This document shows positions 34,478 through 42,699 of a stretch of 56,830 nt of DNA, in pieces. The translations under genes and the position numbers were made by a program. The stretch comes from Candidatus Gastranaerophilales bacterium (GTDB taxonomy: Bacteria > Cyanobacteriota > Vampirovibrionia > Gastranaerophilales > Gastranaerophilaceae): the NCBI GenBank assembly GCA_944327245.1, contig CALVHD010000011.1, forward strand, positions 1-56,830. Direction: 5' to 3'. Position 1 is the first letter of the stretch, and the number at the start of each line of letters is the position of its first letter. Below the pieces are notes generated by a model. It did not search any database, had not been told where the DNA came from, and worked only from the letters and a program-made list of their open reading frames with translations.

Positions 34478-36457
34478 TTATAAATTTAATTCACTCATCA
34501 ATTCGTCAAAATCTTTGTTAGAAGCAGTTTTATACACATGTTGTGCTTTTTTAAGAATTTTTGCATTGTGTTGAATTACGCTTTCTAAATGTTCCAATTT
34601 TTCTTGAAGTTCCGGAAGTTTTTGGATAATATCAAGAATTTCTTCTTCTTTTGGCGCTGATTTATATTCATGCTCAATTTCAGATATTGTTTTGCCTTTT
34701 AGCTGAGATTTCAGTTCAATTCTGTGTCTTATTGTTCTTTGTTCTTGTTCTCGAATTTTTTGAAGTTTGCGTTGAAGCTCTTTAATTCTTTCGTTGCATA
34801 TTGCAATTTCTTCAATGTTATTGAAGTATTCAATTGTTTTTGAAGTTTCATAAGATGATAATTTTTCTTGTAAGCCTCTTAGGGCATAATTCAAGATTTC
34901 AATGTCTGTTCTGGATTTTCTAAGGTCGCCTTTAAGCAAGATTTGATCTCTTTTTTGAAGGGCCTCATCACGCAATTGTTTTGTATATAGATAAGCTTTG
35001 TATTCTTCTATATCATCTGCATTCGCAAGATTAAATTGTTCTAATTGACTATTTCTGTTTGAAAGCTGTCCAATTTGCGCCTTGAGTTCACCTATATCAG
35101 ATATTATTTGTGTTTTTTTTGATATTTCTTTTTTCTCATCTAAAATTGTTTGATTTTGTTTTAAAAGTGCTCTTAATTGGGCAATTTTTATATCAAGAGC
35201 ATTTTTAAGTTCTTGATGTGTTTTTTGTCCTGAAATTATTGTTTTGTAACTTTGTGATCTTTTTGCTTTTTTGATGGTGTTTTCAGTTGATACTTTTTCT
35301 TGGATAATTCTGCTTAATTTTTCTTGATAAGTTTTTATGGACTTGTGTCTTTTATTTATAGTTTTTGCTATTGTTTCATCAAGAGTTGAGTCCGGTTGAT
35401 GTAGTTTTATTTGATGTCTGCTTAGTTTGTAGATGGTGTCTATGATGTTTGGGATGTATGAATCATAGCTATCAGGCAGTTCTCTGTTATCAAGGGCGTT
35501 TTGAATAATTTGTAAATGTTCTTGAAGACGTTGTTGAAAATCAGGTATGTCTTTTTGCCAATCATAAAAATCCATGTCGTCTTTTTTTTGGTTGCAGTTG
35601 GCACAATCACAAAGATAATTAGATAGGCTGCTTGCTCCTCCTTTTGATTCTGGAAAAAGATGCTCGGCTGTCGGACGGGATTGTTCAACCAGCTTGAGTG
35701 CAATTTCTTTTGAGGTTTTGTCGTCTTTAGAATATTTTACAAAGAAAGAGTCTGTGTCGTTTGTGGAGTTTGGAAGTTTAGAAGCTATTTTGTGAATTGC
35801 TTCTTTATCTTTTTCGTTATTGGTTGCTTTCACTATTTCATAAATGAATACTTTTCTTGAAAATCCGATTAAACTATTGCCCTTCATTCTTTTTTCTTGT
35901 TCTTGGACTGCTTTTTTTATTAATTCTTTTTGTTCTGGGTCTGATATATTTTTTTCAATGTATTCATTTAGTTCATCAACTATTGCCAGCTGCCTTTTAA
36001 TTAACGAAGAAATACAAGAATTTGCTTGTAATTTAATTATTTGAGATAGTTCCAGAGTCGGGTTTCTGCGTGCTAAATCTTTAATTATGTTTACTATTTG
36101 CTGGTAGTGAGGATTGAAAATTCCTTTCTTTTCCTCATTTTGTTTGTGTGTAAACACAGATTCATCTTCATATTTTTCAAGAGCTGAAGCTAAATCTTCC
36201 CCCTTTTTATCGTATACGTCTTTTACAAATTCCATTTGTTGTTCGGAATTTAGCATAATATATCCGCAAACAGGGCAGTGTAGATTTTTCAGAGTCTTTA
36301 TCTTAAAGCTGGAAGTAGGGTAATTATTACCTTTGAAAACTACTTCACTTCTTGAGAATGTGTCAGCTTTCATTGGCACGTTTTGAAATTTTGCGCTGTT
36401 GTTTTGCTTTTTAGCTATGGCGAATGTAGGTTTGAATTGCGGAAAATTTATTCTCAT
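34478..36457 (-). CDS. Split-HNH-motif protein with long coiled-coil C-terminus
   Basis: 659 residues. A CPVC pair (Cys61, Cys64) is separated by about 200 residues from the AEH motif (Glu265-His266, TAEHLFPESKGGASSLSN) and from Cys283/285/288 (YLCDCANCNQKK). Together these form an HNH-nuclease zinc/catalytic pattern interrupted by a helical insertion. From about 320 to 659 the protein is almost wholly heptad-rich coiled coil. The N-terminus (RINFPQFKPTFA, then SEVVFKGN) is a short polar stretch. No signal peptide. It could act on nucleic acid, or the HNH fold may be structural. I see no partner gene; tRNA genes follow upstream. Start: ATG at 36457 without a clear ribosome binding site. Confidence 0.7.
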   Translation of the reverse strand: MRINFPQFKPTFAIAKKQNNSAKFQNVPMKADTFSRSEVVFKGNNYPTSSFKIKTLKNLHCPVCGYIMLNSEQQMEFVKDVYDKKGEDLASALEKYEDESVFTHKQNEEKKGIFNPHYQQIVNIIKDLARRNPTLELSQIIKLQANSCISSLIKRQLAIVDELNEYIEKNISDPEQKELIKKAVQEQEKRMKGNSLIGFSRKVFIYEIVKATNNEKDKEAIHKIASKLPNSTNDTDSFFVKYSKDDKTSKEIALKLVEQSRPTAEHLFPESKGGASSLSNYLCDCANCNQKKDDMDFYDWQKDIPDFQQRLQEHLQIIQNALDNRELPDSYDSYIPNIIDTIYKLSRHQIKLHQPDSTLDETIAKTINKRHKSIKTYQEKLSRIIQEKVSTENTIKKAKRSQSYKTIISGQKTHQELKNALDIKIAQLRALLKQNQTILDEKKEISKKTQIISDIGELKAQIGQLSNRNSQLEQFNLANADDIEEYKAYLYTKQLRDEALQKRDQILLKGDLRKSRTDIEILNYALRGLQEKLSSYETSKTIEYFNNIEEIAICNERIKELQRKLQKIREQEQRTIRHRIELKSQLKGKTISEIEHEYKSAPKEEEILDIIQKLPELQEKLEHLESVIQHNAKILKKAQHVYKTASNKDFDELMSELNL

Positions 36458-36533
36458 ATAGTATTAATAAGTATTGAGTAGTATATTTATATAAAAAGTC
36501 AAAAAAATTTTTTTTGATTTTTTATAAATAAAT

Positions 36534-36606
36534 GTCCACGAGAGGATTCGAACCTCCGACATTCACCTTAGGAGGGTGACGTTCTATCCATCTGAACTAC
36601 GTGGAC
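36534..36606 (-). tRNA. tRNA-Arg (anticodon CCT)
   Basis: 73 nt cloverleaf on the minus strand. Acceptor GTCCACG/CGTGGAC, anticodon loop CTCCTAA (anticodon CCT, reading AGG) and T-arm GGAGGTTCGAATCCTC. The terminal CCA is not encoded and must be added after transcription; a CCA-adding enzyme gene is at 38201. Confidence 0.95.
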
Positions 36607-36654
36607 ATTTAACTTGATTTTAACACAAAGTTATTTTATAGTATATATATCTTT

Positions 36655-36727
<73 letters not shown>

Positions 36728-36831
36728 AAGTTTTATTTTTTCTATTAAAAATAATACAATACTTATTCTATTTTAATAAGTATTGTATAATGTTATAAAA
36801 AATAGAAAACAGTTTATAATAGAGGGTTTTT

Positions 36832-37593
36832 ATGAAAAAGATATTATCCGTATTTATAATGTTGCTTGTTTCTTGCGCTTTTGCGGCAGATAAAGTACAT
36901 GTTGAAGCACTAAACGGATTTTCAAGTGCTGATGTTGAAGAAGGGTTTAATTTTAAGGTTAAACTGGTTGAAGATAGCACAATGAATGATATTTATATGT
37001 TAAAAGGTGATATTTTAAATTGTGTTTTGAAAAAAGTTACAGACCCGACAAGAGCAAAAAGAGATGCAAAGATATATTTTACAGTAGAAAGCTATGAAGA
37101 TTCTAAAGGGGTGCATGAGATTCAGGAGTCCCTTGTTGCAAGATATGCAAAGACTGTTTTAAATAAGGAAGAAATTAAAAAAACGCCTCCTAAAAAAATA
37201 GCAAAGACAGCAGCAGGCGCTGTTGGAAATTTTTTTATGAAAGGTTTTTCATATTGCGTTTCATTTGTTGACGGTGTTGCAACAAACCCTGAGGGTAACA
37301 GGCTTAAATCCGGAGCAAAACAGGTTTATAAGGATTCATTTTTGTCTATGGTTGAATATGGAAATGAAGTCACTGTAAAAGAAGGAGATGTTTTTTATCT
37401 TGTTGTGAAGTCTGTTAAGGCCGATAAGGAAAATATAGAAGAAAACGCACAACAGGAAATTAAAAAAGATGAAAATGTCGAAGATATTCAAAAAGAAGAA
37501 CAAGAAGAAATAAAAGAAGAACAAAAAGAACCGGTTTCTCAGCAAGTTGAAATCCATGATGGAATTGAAGTTGTAAAAGAAATAAAAGAATAA
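36832..37593 (+). CDS. Secreted protein of unknown function with acidic tail
   Basis: 253 residues. Signal peptide (about 1-18, MKKILSVFIMLLVSCAFA, cleavage before ADKVH). The mature N-terminal region has strand-rich motifs (VHVEALNGFSSADVEEGFNFKVKL) and IYFTVESYEDSKGVHEIQE, suggesting a beta-sandwich envelope domain. Residues about 120-140 include a short hydrophobic helix (GAVGNFFMKGFSYCVSFV). The C-terminal 50 residues are Glu/Lys-rich repeats. No family recognised. GAGGG precedes the ATG and a strong terminator follows; monocistronic. Confidence 0.75.
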   Translation: MKKILSVFIMLLVSCAFAADKVHVEALNGFSSADVEEGFNFKVKLVEDSTMNDIYMLKGDILNCVLKKVTDPTRAKRDAKIYFTVESYEDSKGVHEIQESLVARYAKTVLNKEEIKKTPPKKIAKTAAGAVGNFFMKGFSYCVSFVDGVATNPEGNRLKSGAKQVYKDSFLSMVEYGNEVTVKEGDVFYLVVKSVKADKENIEENAQQEIKKDENVEDIQKEEQEEIKEEQKEPVSQQVEIHDGIEVVKEIKE

Positions 37594-37608
37594 TAAAAAT
37601 ATATTTAT

Positions 37609-37636
37609 AACACCCTTTTAAAAAGGGTGTTTTTTT
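37609..37636 (+). terminator. Rho-independent terminator
   Basis: AACACCCTTTT and AAAAGGGTGTT form a stem closed by a short AT loop, followed by T-run to 37636. It lies 16 nt after the secreted-protein stop codon. Confidence 0.9.
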
Positions 37637-37742
37637 GTGTAAACTTTTGTAAAAATTAAATTTTAAAAACTAAAGTTTATTTGAAACTTTGTCGATACTC
37701 CTTATGTAGACAATAAACAATAGGCAATAAGGAGCAATAATT

Positions 37743-38129
37743 ATGGATGTTAATCAAGTTAGGTTTGGAAACTATTCTATAGGAAATTCTGGGGTTGGCG
37801 CAAGGAAAAGCGAAGGAAAAGAAAAACAGGAAGTATTGCCTGAAGCAAAAAATGAAGGCGTAAAAAGAGAAATAAGCGCTGATGAGATGTTTAGCGCAAT
37901 GAACATAGCAGGCTTACAAAACAAAGCTCAAATAAATATCAATTCTAGAGCAGAAATTAATCCAATGGATTATTTAAGCGAAGATAGAATTAAAGATATT
38001 GAAGCCATGATGGGTAAATTTGAATCCGGAGTAAATCAAGTTGCAGATGTAATTGAAGCAGAATTTCCAAATGCATTATCGCAACAAGATAAACTTGCTT
38101 TGGCTGCCAATATTTATGCAGCAGAGTAA
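37743..38129 (+). CDS. Hypothetical cytoplasmic protein
   Basis: 128 residues, not recognised. It starts MDVNQVRFGNYSIGNSG, has a basic Lys/Glu-rich segment (about 20-45) and a helical C-terminal half (LSEDRIKDIEAMMGKFESG, VADVIEAEFPNALSQQDKLALAANI). AAGGAG lies 8-13 nt before the ATG, which supports it. No signal peptide or cysteine. Own terminator at 38177. Context gives no functional clue. Confidence 0.7.
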   Translation: MDVNQVRFGNYSIGNSGVGARKSEGKEKQEVLPEAKNEGVKREISADEMFSAMNIAGLQNKAQININSRAEINPMDYLSEDRIKDIEAMMGKFESGVNQVADVIEAEFPNALSQQDKLALAANIYAAE

Positions 38130-38176
38130 GTTAAAGAGAAGTTTTCCTTATTCTCCTCTATTGTTTAATTTTTAGC

Positions 38177-38207
38177 GCCGTTAAAGAAGTCTTTAGCGGC
38201 TTATTTT
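38177..38207 (+). terminator. Rho-independent terminator
   Basis: GCCGTTAAAG-AAGT-CTTTAGCGGC (one GU pair) followed by TTATTTTTT. It sits after the 128-residue gene and overlaps the end of the convergent CCA-enzyme gene. Confidence 0.8.
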
Positions 38208-39517
38208 TTGTATTTTTTAACAAAATCTAGGGCTTGTTGTTTTGTTGTAATTTCTTTACTTAATTGCATTTCAAGCAAGCTGTCTGTAATTTCTCCTACT
38301 AATTTGGAAGGTTGAATGTTTAAAATTTCCATTATTTCTTTGCCGTTTAGAAGGCATTTTGGATTTTTTGCCATAGACTCTACTTCATAGTAGTAGTTAA
38401 GTAAATTATCAAGATGTAAAAGTGCTTTTTCAATCATTTCATCGCTTACGGCAATTCCTCTTGCGCTTAATCTGTCTGCTTTTGAAAGTTCTATAATATC
38501 AGGAGTATTTGTGTTTAATTTTCTGATAAACCTTGCATAAGCTTTTTTGTTGTCCGAACAGTTTATAAGACTTGCCGGATAAATATGATATTTGACCATA
38601 TCTGAAATATATGAAATTTGTTTATTTGAAAATTTTAGTTTTTCCAGTTCTTTTTTTGCAAGCACTGAACCTTTTAAATCATGACCTATAAATCGGTGTC
38701 TGCCTGAAGGTTCTATTGTCCAGGTTGAGGGTTTACCAATGTCGTGATATAAGGCTGCAATTTTTAAAAGAGGATTATTTGATTTTATCTGTTTTACCGT
38801 TTCAATTGAATGATGGACTAAATCAAGGTGATGATGAGAGTTAGATGGAACTTTTTTAATTTCTTTAATGAAAGGAAAAATTATTTCCAGCGTTTTATCT
38901 TCAAACATTTCTAAAAGAGTTTCAGCAAGAAATTTGCCTTGAAAAAGATGAATAATTTCATAATTAATTCTTTCTTTTGCAATAGAATTAATTTTAGAAA
39001 AGTGTTCTTTGGAAAAATTTTTTAAATTTTCGTCTATTTGAAAACCTGTAGCGGCTTTAAAACGATACATTCTTAAAAATCTTAAAGAATCATCCAGCAT
39101 GTTTTCAAATGAAATTGTTCTTATTATTTTTTCCTTTAAATCCTTTAAGCCGTTATTAGGATCATAGATTTCTTTTTTATTTAAGTCATAAAAAATAGAA
39201 TTGATTGTAAAATCTCGCCTTTTGGCATCTTTTTCTATGTCATTTTCAATGGCTTCAGAAATATCAAAGTAGTTTTTTTTATCTTTTAGAACTACTCTAT
39301 AGATTTTGTTGTCTTTGTCTAATTCAACAAAAGTTCCTTCAAGCTTTCTTGCAATTTCTTGAGCTAAATTTATTGCGTTGTTAAGGCAGACTAAATCTCT
39401 GTCGGATGAAATTTCATTATTTAAAAAGTAATTTCTTAAATAGCCGCCCACAAGAAAAACTTTGTAATTTTGAATAATATTGTCAATTTGAGATAAAAAG
39501 TTGTCTTTAATTAACAT
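38201..39517 (-). CDS. CCA-adding tRNA nucleotidyltransferase with HD domain
   Basis: 438 residues, class II nucleotidyltransferase. FLVGGYLRNYFL (21-32), catalytic Asp39/Asp41 (SDRDLV), RRDFTINS (100-107) and the neck/body ERIN-type helices. A C-terminal HD domain follows (HHHLDLVHHSIETV and ALYHDIGKPST), typical of CCA enzymes with phosphatase-like activity. It completes or repairs tRNA 3' ends, matching the CCA-less tRNA genes nearby; specialised CC- or A-adding subtypes cannot be separated by eye. It overlaps the rsmE gene end by 7 bp and follows it on the minus strand. Confidence 0.92.
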   Translation of the reverse strand: MLIKDNFLSQIDNIIQNYKVFLVGGYLRNYFLNNEISSDRDLVCLNNAINLAQEIARKLEGTFVELDKDNKIYRVVLKDKKNYFDISEAIENDIEKDAKRRDFTINSIFYDLNKKEIYDPNNGLKDLKEKIIRTISFENMLDDSLRFLRMYRFKAATGFQIDENLKNFSKEHFSKINSIAKERINYEIIHLFQGKFLAETLLEMFEDKTLEIIFPFIKEIKKVPSNSHHHLDLVHHSIETVKQIKSNNPLLKIAALYHDIGKPSTWTIEPSGRHRFIGHDLKGSVLAKKELEKLKFSNKQISYISDMVKYHIYPASLINCSDNKKAYARFIRKLNTNTPDIIELSKADRLSARGIAVSDEMIEKALLHLDNLLNYYYEVESMAKNPKCLLNGKEIMEILNIQPSKLVGEITDSLLEMQLSKEITTKQQALDFVKKYKK

Positions 39518-40242
39518 TCTTCAAGCCTCGAGATTATGTTTGAAACAGCAGCTGTTATTGCATTAGGTGCTTTATATATCATTTTGCCCAATGTAATTAA
39601 TTTGTAGTTATTTTTTTTAAAAAAATCGAATTCTTTTTCTGAAAATCCACCCTCAGGACCAACTACAAGTGCTATTTTAGAATTTTTATCGATATTATTT
39701 AAACAATCTTTTAGGTTGCAATTTTCGTATTTTTCGGCAAAAATTAAAATATTTTCTTTTTTAAAATTAGCAAGGATGTCCGCTAAAGGTTGAATTGCTT
39801 GAATTATCGGAATATCAGCTCTTTCACATTGTTTAAAATTTTCATAAGCTATTTTTTGCCATTTTTCGATTTTTTCTTTTGAATTTTTTATTTTATTGGA
39901 AACATTATCTGATATAGCGGGAAATATTTCTTTTACTCCTGTTTGAGTGGCATTTGCAATGGCTAGATTTTGAGCGTCGTTTGCAAGGATTGATTGCACT
40001 AAAGATAAGTCATAAGGCAAAATTCTTTTAGATTTTTCTTTATTTAAAATTAGAGCGGTTAAAATATTTTTTGAAATTTTTTCAATTTTGCAAGTATAGA
40101 TGACTTGGTTTTCATCAATAAATTTGATATTTTCTCCTTCTTTTTTTCTTAAAACTTTAAAAATATGAAATAAGTTTTCATTGTTTAAAAGTTCAATTTT
40201 GGAGTTTTTTATTTCTTCTTTTTTGATTAAAAAATGCGGCAT
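39511..40242 (-). CDS. rsmE: 16S rRNA m3U1498 methyltransferase RsmE
   Basis: 243 residues. N-terminal PUA-like domain and a SPOUT methyltransferase domain with VGPEGGFSEKEFDFF (about 191-205) and the knot segment LGKMIYKAPNAITAA, where the usual RILRTETA wording is altered. Methylates U1498 of 16S rRNA. No Shine-Dalgarno site; TAAAAT (minus strand, 40252-40257) lies 9 nt before the ATG, so it is likely leaderless. First gene of rsmE-CCA enzyme on the minus strand. Confidence 0.92.
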   Translation of the reverse strand: MPHFLIKKEEIKNSKIELLNNENLFHIFKVLRKKEGENIKFIDENQVIYTCKIEKISKNILTALILNKEKSKRILPYDLSLVQSILANDAQNLAIANATQTGVKEIFPAISDNVSNKIKNSKEKIEKWQKIAYENFKQCERADIPIIQAIQPLADILANFKKENILIFAEKYENCNLKDCLNNIDKNSKIALVVGPEGGFSEKEFDFFKKNNYKLITLGKMIYKAPNAITAAVSNIISRLEEC

Positions 40243-40352
40243 AACAGTATAATTTTATCATAAATTATTGATTTTCTACTATAAACGGAGGATATTTTGC
40301 AAAATGCGGTTAAGGTTTAAAACTCAAATATAGCTTGAAATTTTGTAAATAT

Positions 40353-40406
40353 TTATACTTTAGTATGAAAAATTTATACTAAAGTATAAAAAAATTTTTT
40401 CGATAC
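40353..40406 (+). promoter_or_regulatory. Candidate sigma-28 promoter with overlapping 14-bp inverted repeat upstream of flagellin
   Basis: TAAA at 40380-40383, exactly 15 nt, then TTCGATAC at 40399-40406, matching five of eight of GCCGATAA including the CGATA core. A start about 7 nt later gives a 23-nt leader. A perfect inverted repeat TTATACTTTAGTAT (40353-40366) / ATACTAAAGTATAA (40376-40389) overlaps the -35 and could be an operator. Confidence 0.45.
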
Positions 40407-40435
40407 TACTATTGTGGAAAAAATGGAGAGAAAAA

Positions 40436-41413
40436 ATGGCTATCACATTAGGAACAAACATACCTGCTTTTATTTCTCGCATGTATCTAAATTCTACTAA
40501 TACCAGTTTAACAGAAACTATGGAAAGACTGTCCAGTGGAAAAAAGATAAACAAAGCCGGAGATGATGCAGCAGGTCTTGTAATTTCAGAAAACATGGAG
40601 GCTCTTGTAAGGGGCTCAAAACAGGCAATGGCAAACATCCAAACAGCTGAAAGTTTTTTAACTGTTGCTGAAGACGGCATGGTATCTATTTCGGATCACT
40701 TGCAACGTATGAATGATTTATTGGTTAATATGGCAAATGATACGAATGATGTTGAATCAAGAACGGCAGCAGTAAGAGAAATTATTGAGCGTATAGATGA
40801 AATTAATCGTCTTGCGGAAAGTACAAATTTTAACGGAAGAACGATGCTGGATGGTTCAACGGATGAAATATATGTACAATTAGGACCTGATGAAACAGAA
40901 ACATCTTACATAGAAATTTCATCAGCATTAACGGATTGTCATACTGAAGCGCTGGATGTAGAGTTGCCCGCCGTATTAAATCCGGATGCTTTAAAATATA
41001 ATGATGGTACGGATAAAATTGCAATTCCAAATCCGGATGGCACAGGCTATGTTGATTCTGAAACAGGTGCTCCTGTTGTAAGCATTGTTGACCCTTCTGG
41101 TTATGATTCAGCTTTTGAACCAACAAATGAAAACTGCAGGGCATATATGGAAAAAGTTCAAGCTGCAATTTCTGCACTATCAACAAGACGAGGTATGCTG
41201 GGTGCATATGAAAACAGAATGCAAAGCTCATATGATTCTATGTCAACAAGGATTGAGTCTTTAGAGTCTGCTAAATCTGTGTATGTTGATACAGATATAG
41301 CAGAAGAGTCAACAAATTTTGTACAACAACAAATAATGCAGCAAATTAATATATCTATTTTATCAAATGCAAATTCTCTGCAACAAAGCGCTTTGGCTTT
41401 GCTTGGCGGCTAA
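40436..41413 (+). CDS. Flagellin
   Basis: 325 residues from the ATG at 40436, chosen for the GGAGAG site at 40425-40430. Conserved D0/D1 ends: MAITLGTNIPAFISRMYLNS, LSSGKKINKAGDDAAG (33-47), IQTAESFLTVAEDGM, then the variable middle (about 150-245) with Pro/Asp-rich loops, and the C-terminal D0 (NFVQQQIMQQINISILSNANS). Forms the filament after type III export. The TLR5-binding segment is LQRMNDLLVN (89-98), where the Arg is kept but other residues are changed. It is alone between rsmE and a convergent metalloprotease-like gene. Confidence 0.97.
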   Translation: MAITLGTNIPAFISRMYLNSTNTSLTETMERLSSGKKINKAGDDAAGLVISENMEALVRGSKQAMANIQTAESFLTVAEDGMVSISDHLQRMNDLLVNMANDTNDVESRTAAVREIIERIDEINRLAESTNFNGRTMLDGSTDEIYVQLGPDETETSYIEISSALTDCHTEALDVELPAVLNPDALKYNDGTDKIAIPNPDGTGYVDSETGAPVVSIVDPSGYDSAFEPTNENCRAYMEKVQAAISALSTRRGMLGAYENRMQSSYDSMSTRIESLESAKSVYVDTDIAEESTNFVQQQIMQQINISILSNANSLQQSALALLGG

Positions 41414-41446
41414 CAACTTAAACTTTTTGAATTTTCTCTCCACAGG

Positions 41447-41483
41447 ACTTGCTTTTAATTATTTAGAAGCAAGTTTTGTTTTT
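41447..41483 (+). terminator. Rho-independent terminator of the flagellin gene
   Basis: ACTTGCTT (41447-41454) pairs with AAGCAAGT (41467-41474), followed by TTTTGTTTTT. It lies 34 nt past the flagellin stop codon. The terminator overlaps the last codons of the convergent HExxH gene, so it is shared coding/terminator sequence. Confidence 0.75.
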
Positions 41484-42241
41484 AAATAATCATAGAAATT
41501 GCAATATATATTTTTTGAAATGTTTTCATTAAAAACATTTTGATAGCAGTCGTTATCAAGAATTTCAAAGCTGTTACAAGAAGTTTGTTTTGCTTCTTTT
41601 TCCATTTTTGCTAAATGAAAAAAGTATTCTACAAGCGCTTTTTTGTATTTTTCATCTTGATTTTCTATATAACTATTATGATATAGGATATCGAAAGTGT
41701 TTTGAATATTATTATCAATTATTTTTGGTATTTCATCTTTTAGAATTGAGTATATTTCATCAAAATTAAAATGAGTAGAATTATTTAAATGCGTGTTTAA
41801 CATTTTTTTAAAATCTAAATTGTTTATTAAAAAATTAATAAAATATTTCTCTAAATCCAAAAAAGCCAAGGAAGCAAAGTGTTCAACTATTTTAATATCA
41901 GTTTTGTCTAAATATTTTTTTAGTCCAAAATGGCTTTTGTCTTTTTTTCTTTGCAGTATGTGCGTGTATTCATGGGCAATTGCAGACAAAACTTGCAGTT
42001 CTTCTTTTTCATCATTTGGAAATTTTATATATATGGTGGCATAATTTATGTTGTCATTTTCATCTTGATTGATTTCATAGTGAGCGTAGCTAAAGCCTTC
42101 TAATTTGTTTTTGAATGAAGCAATATTTTCGATATTAATCACAAAATCTTCACAATTGCTAAAGTATTCTTTGATTTTTGGGTAGTTAAATTCTTTTATA
42201 TGACTAAAAATTTCAAGAGCTTTGGTTATATTGTTTTCCAT
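41459..42241 (-). CDS. Putative zinc metallopeptidase-like protein (HExxH)
   Basis: 260 residues. A well-formed zinc motif IAHEYTHILQ (His90, Glu91, His94); Glu120 (KIVEHFASLA), 26 residues after His94, could be the third gluzincin-type ligand. No signal peptide, so probably cytoplasmic, or exported by other means. The rest is helical with many Asn/Glu/Lys and ends in Cys/Tyr-containing helices. GGAG precedes the ATG. Tail-to-tail with flagellin. I cannot place it in a named peptidase family. Confidence 0.65.
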   Translation of the reverse strand: MENNITKALEIFSHIKEFNYPKIKEYFSNCEDFVINIENIASFKNKLEGFSYAHYEINQDENDNINYATIYIKFPNDEKEELQVLSAIAHEYTHILQRKKDKSHFGLKKYLDKTDIKIVEHFASLAFLDLEKYFINFLINNLDFKKMLNTHLNNSTHFNFDEIYSILKDEIPKIIDNNIQNTFDILYHNSYIENQDEKYKKALVEYFFHLAKMEKEAKQTSCNSFEILDNDCYQNVFNENISKNIYCNFYDYLKTKLASK

Positions 42242-42373
42242 TTTTTCTCCTTTTGGTAAAAATATTTTAGCATTTCAGATGTCAATTGCAAAAAAAAATC
42301 TTTTTGCGTATTATATAAGTACTCACTCAAACCTCGCAGATAACGTAAGTTATTTTTGTGAAAGGAAAGAAAA

Positions 42374-42643
42374 ATGGCAAATATTAAATCTGCAAAAAAA
42401 AGAGTACTAATCGCTCAAAGAAACACTGAAAGAAACACTGCATTTAAAACTTCAATTAAAACAGCTGTTAAAAAAGTTTTAGCTTGCGCTAAAAGTGAAG
42501 ACAGAGCTGAATTAAATGCTTTGTTATCTAAAGTATATCAATTGTGCGATAAAGCAGCAGGTAAAGGTATTTTGCATAAAAATACCGCAGCCAGAAAAAA
42601 ATCAAGATTAACTAAAGCTGTTAATAAAATCATTAACAAATAG
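42374..42643 (+). CDS. rpsT: 30S ribosomal protein S20
   Basis: 89 residues, normal length, helical and Lys/Arg/Ala-rich: MANIKSAKKRVLIAQRNTER, then TAVKKVLAC and the C-terminal GILHKNTAARKKSRLTKAVNK. Binds 16S rRNA early in assembly. AAAGGAAAG precedes the ATG. Monocistronic. Confidence 0.96.
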   Translation: MANIKSAKKRVLIAQRNTERNTAFKTSIKTAVKKVLACAKSEDRAELNALLSKVYQLCDKAAGKGILHKNTAARKKSRLTKAVNKIINK

Positions 42644-42662
42644 TTTAGTTGATAAGATTATT

Positions 42663-42697
42663 AAAAACCCAAGGAAGTCATTAGCCTTGGGTTTTTA
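42663..42697. terminator. Bidirectional terminator after rpsT
   Basis: AAAAACCCAAGG, 10-nt loop, CCTTGGGTTTTT: perfect 12-bp stem with U-runs on both strands. It serves rpsT and the convergent symporter gene (stop at 42700). Confidence 0.92.
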
Positions 42698-42699
42698 TT

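Noticed and set aside
40830-41231. 133-codon minus-strand frame inside flagellin
   Set aside because: Antisense of flagellin with unusual His/Pro composition; no ribosome binding site.
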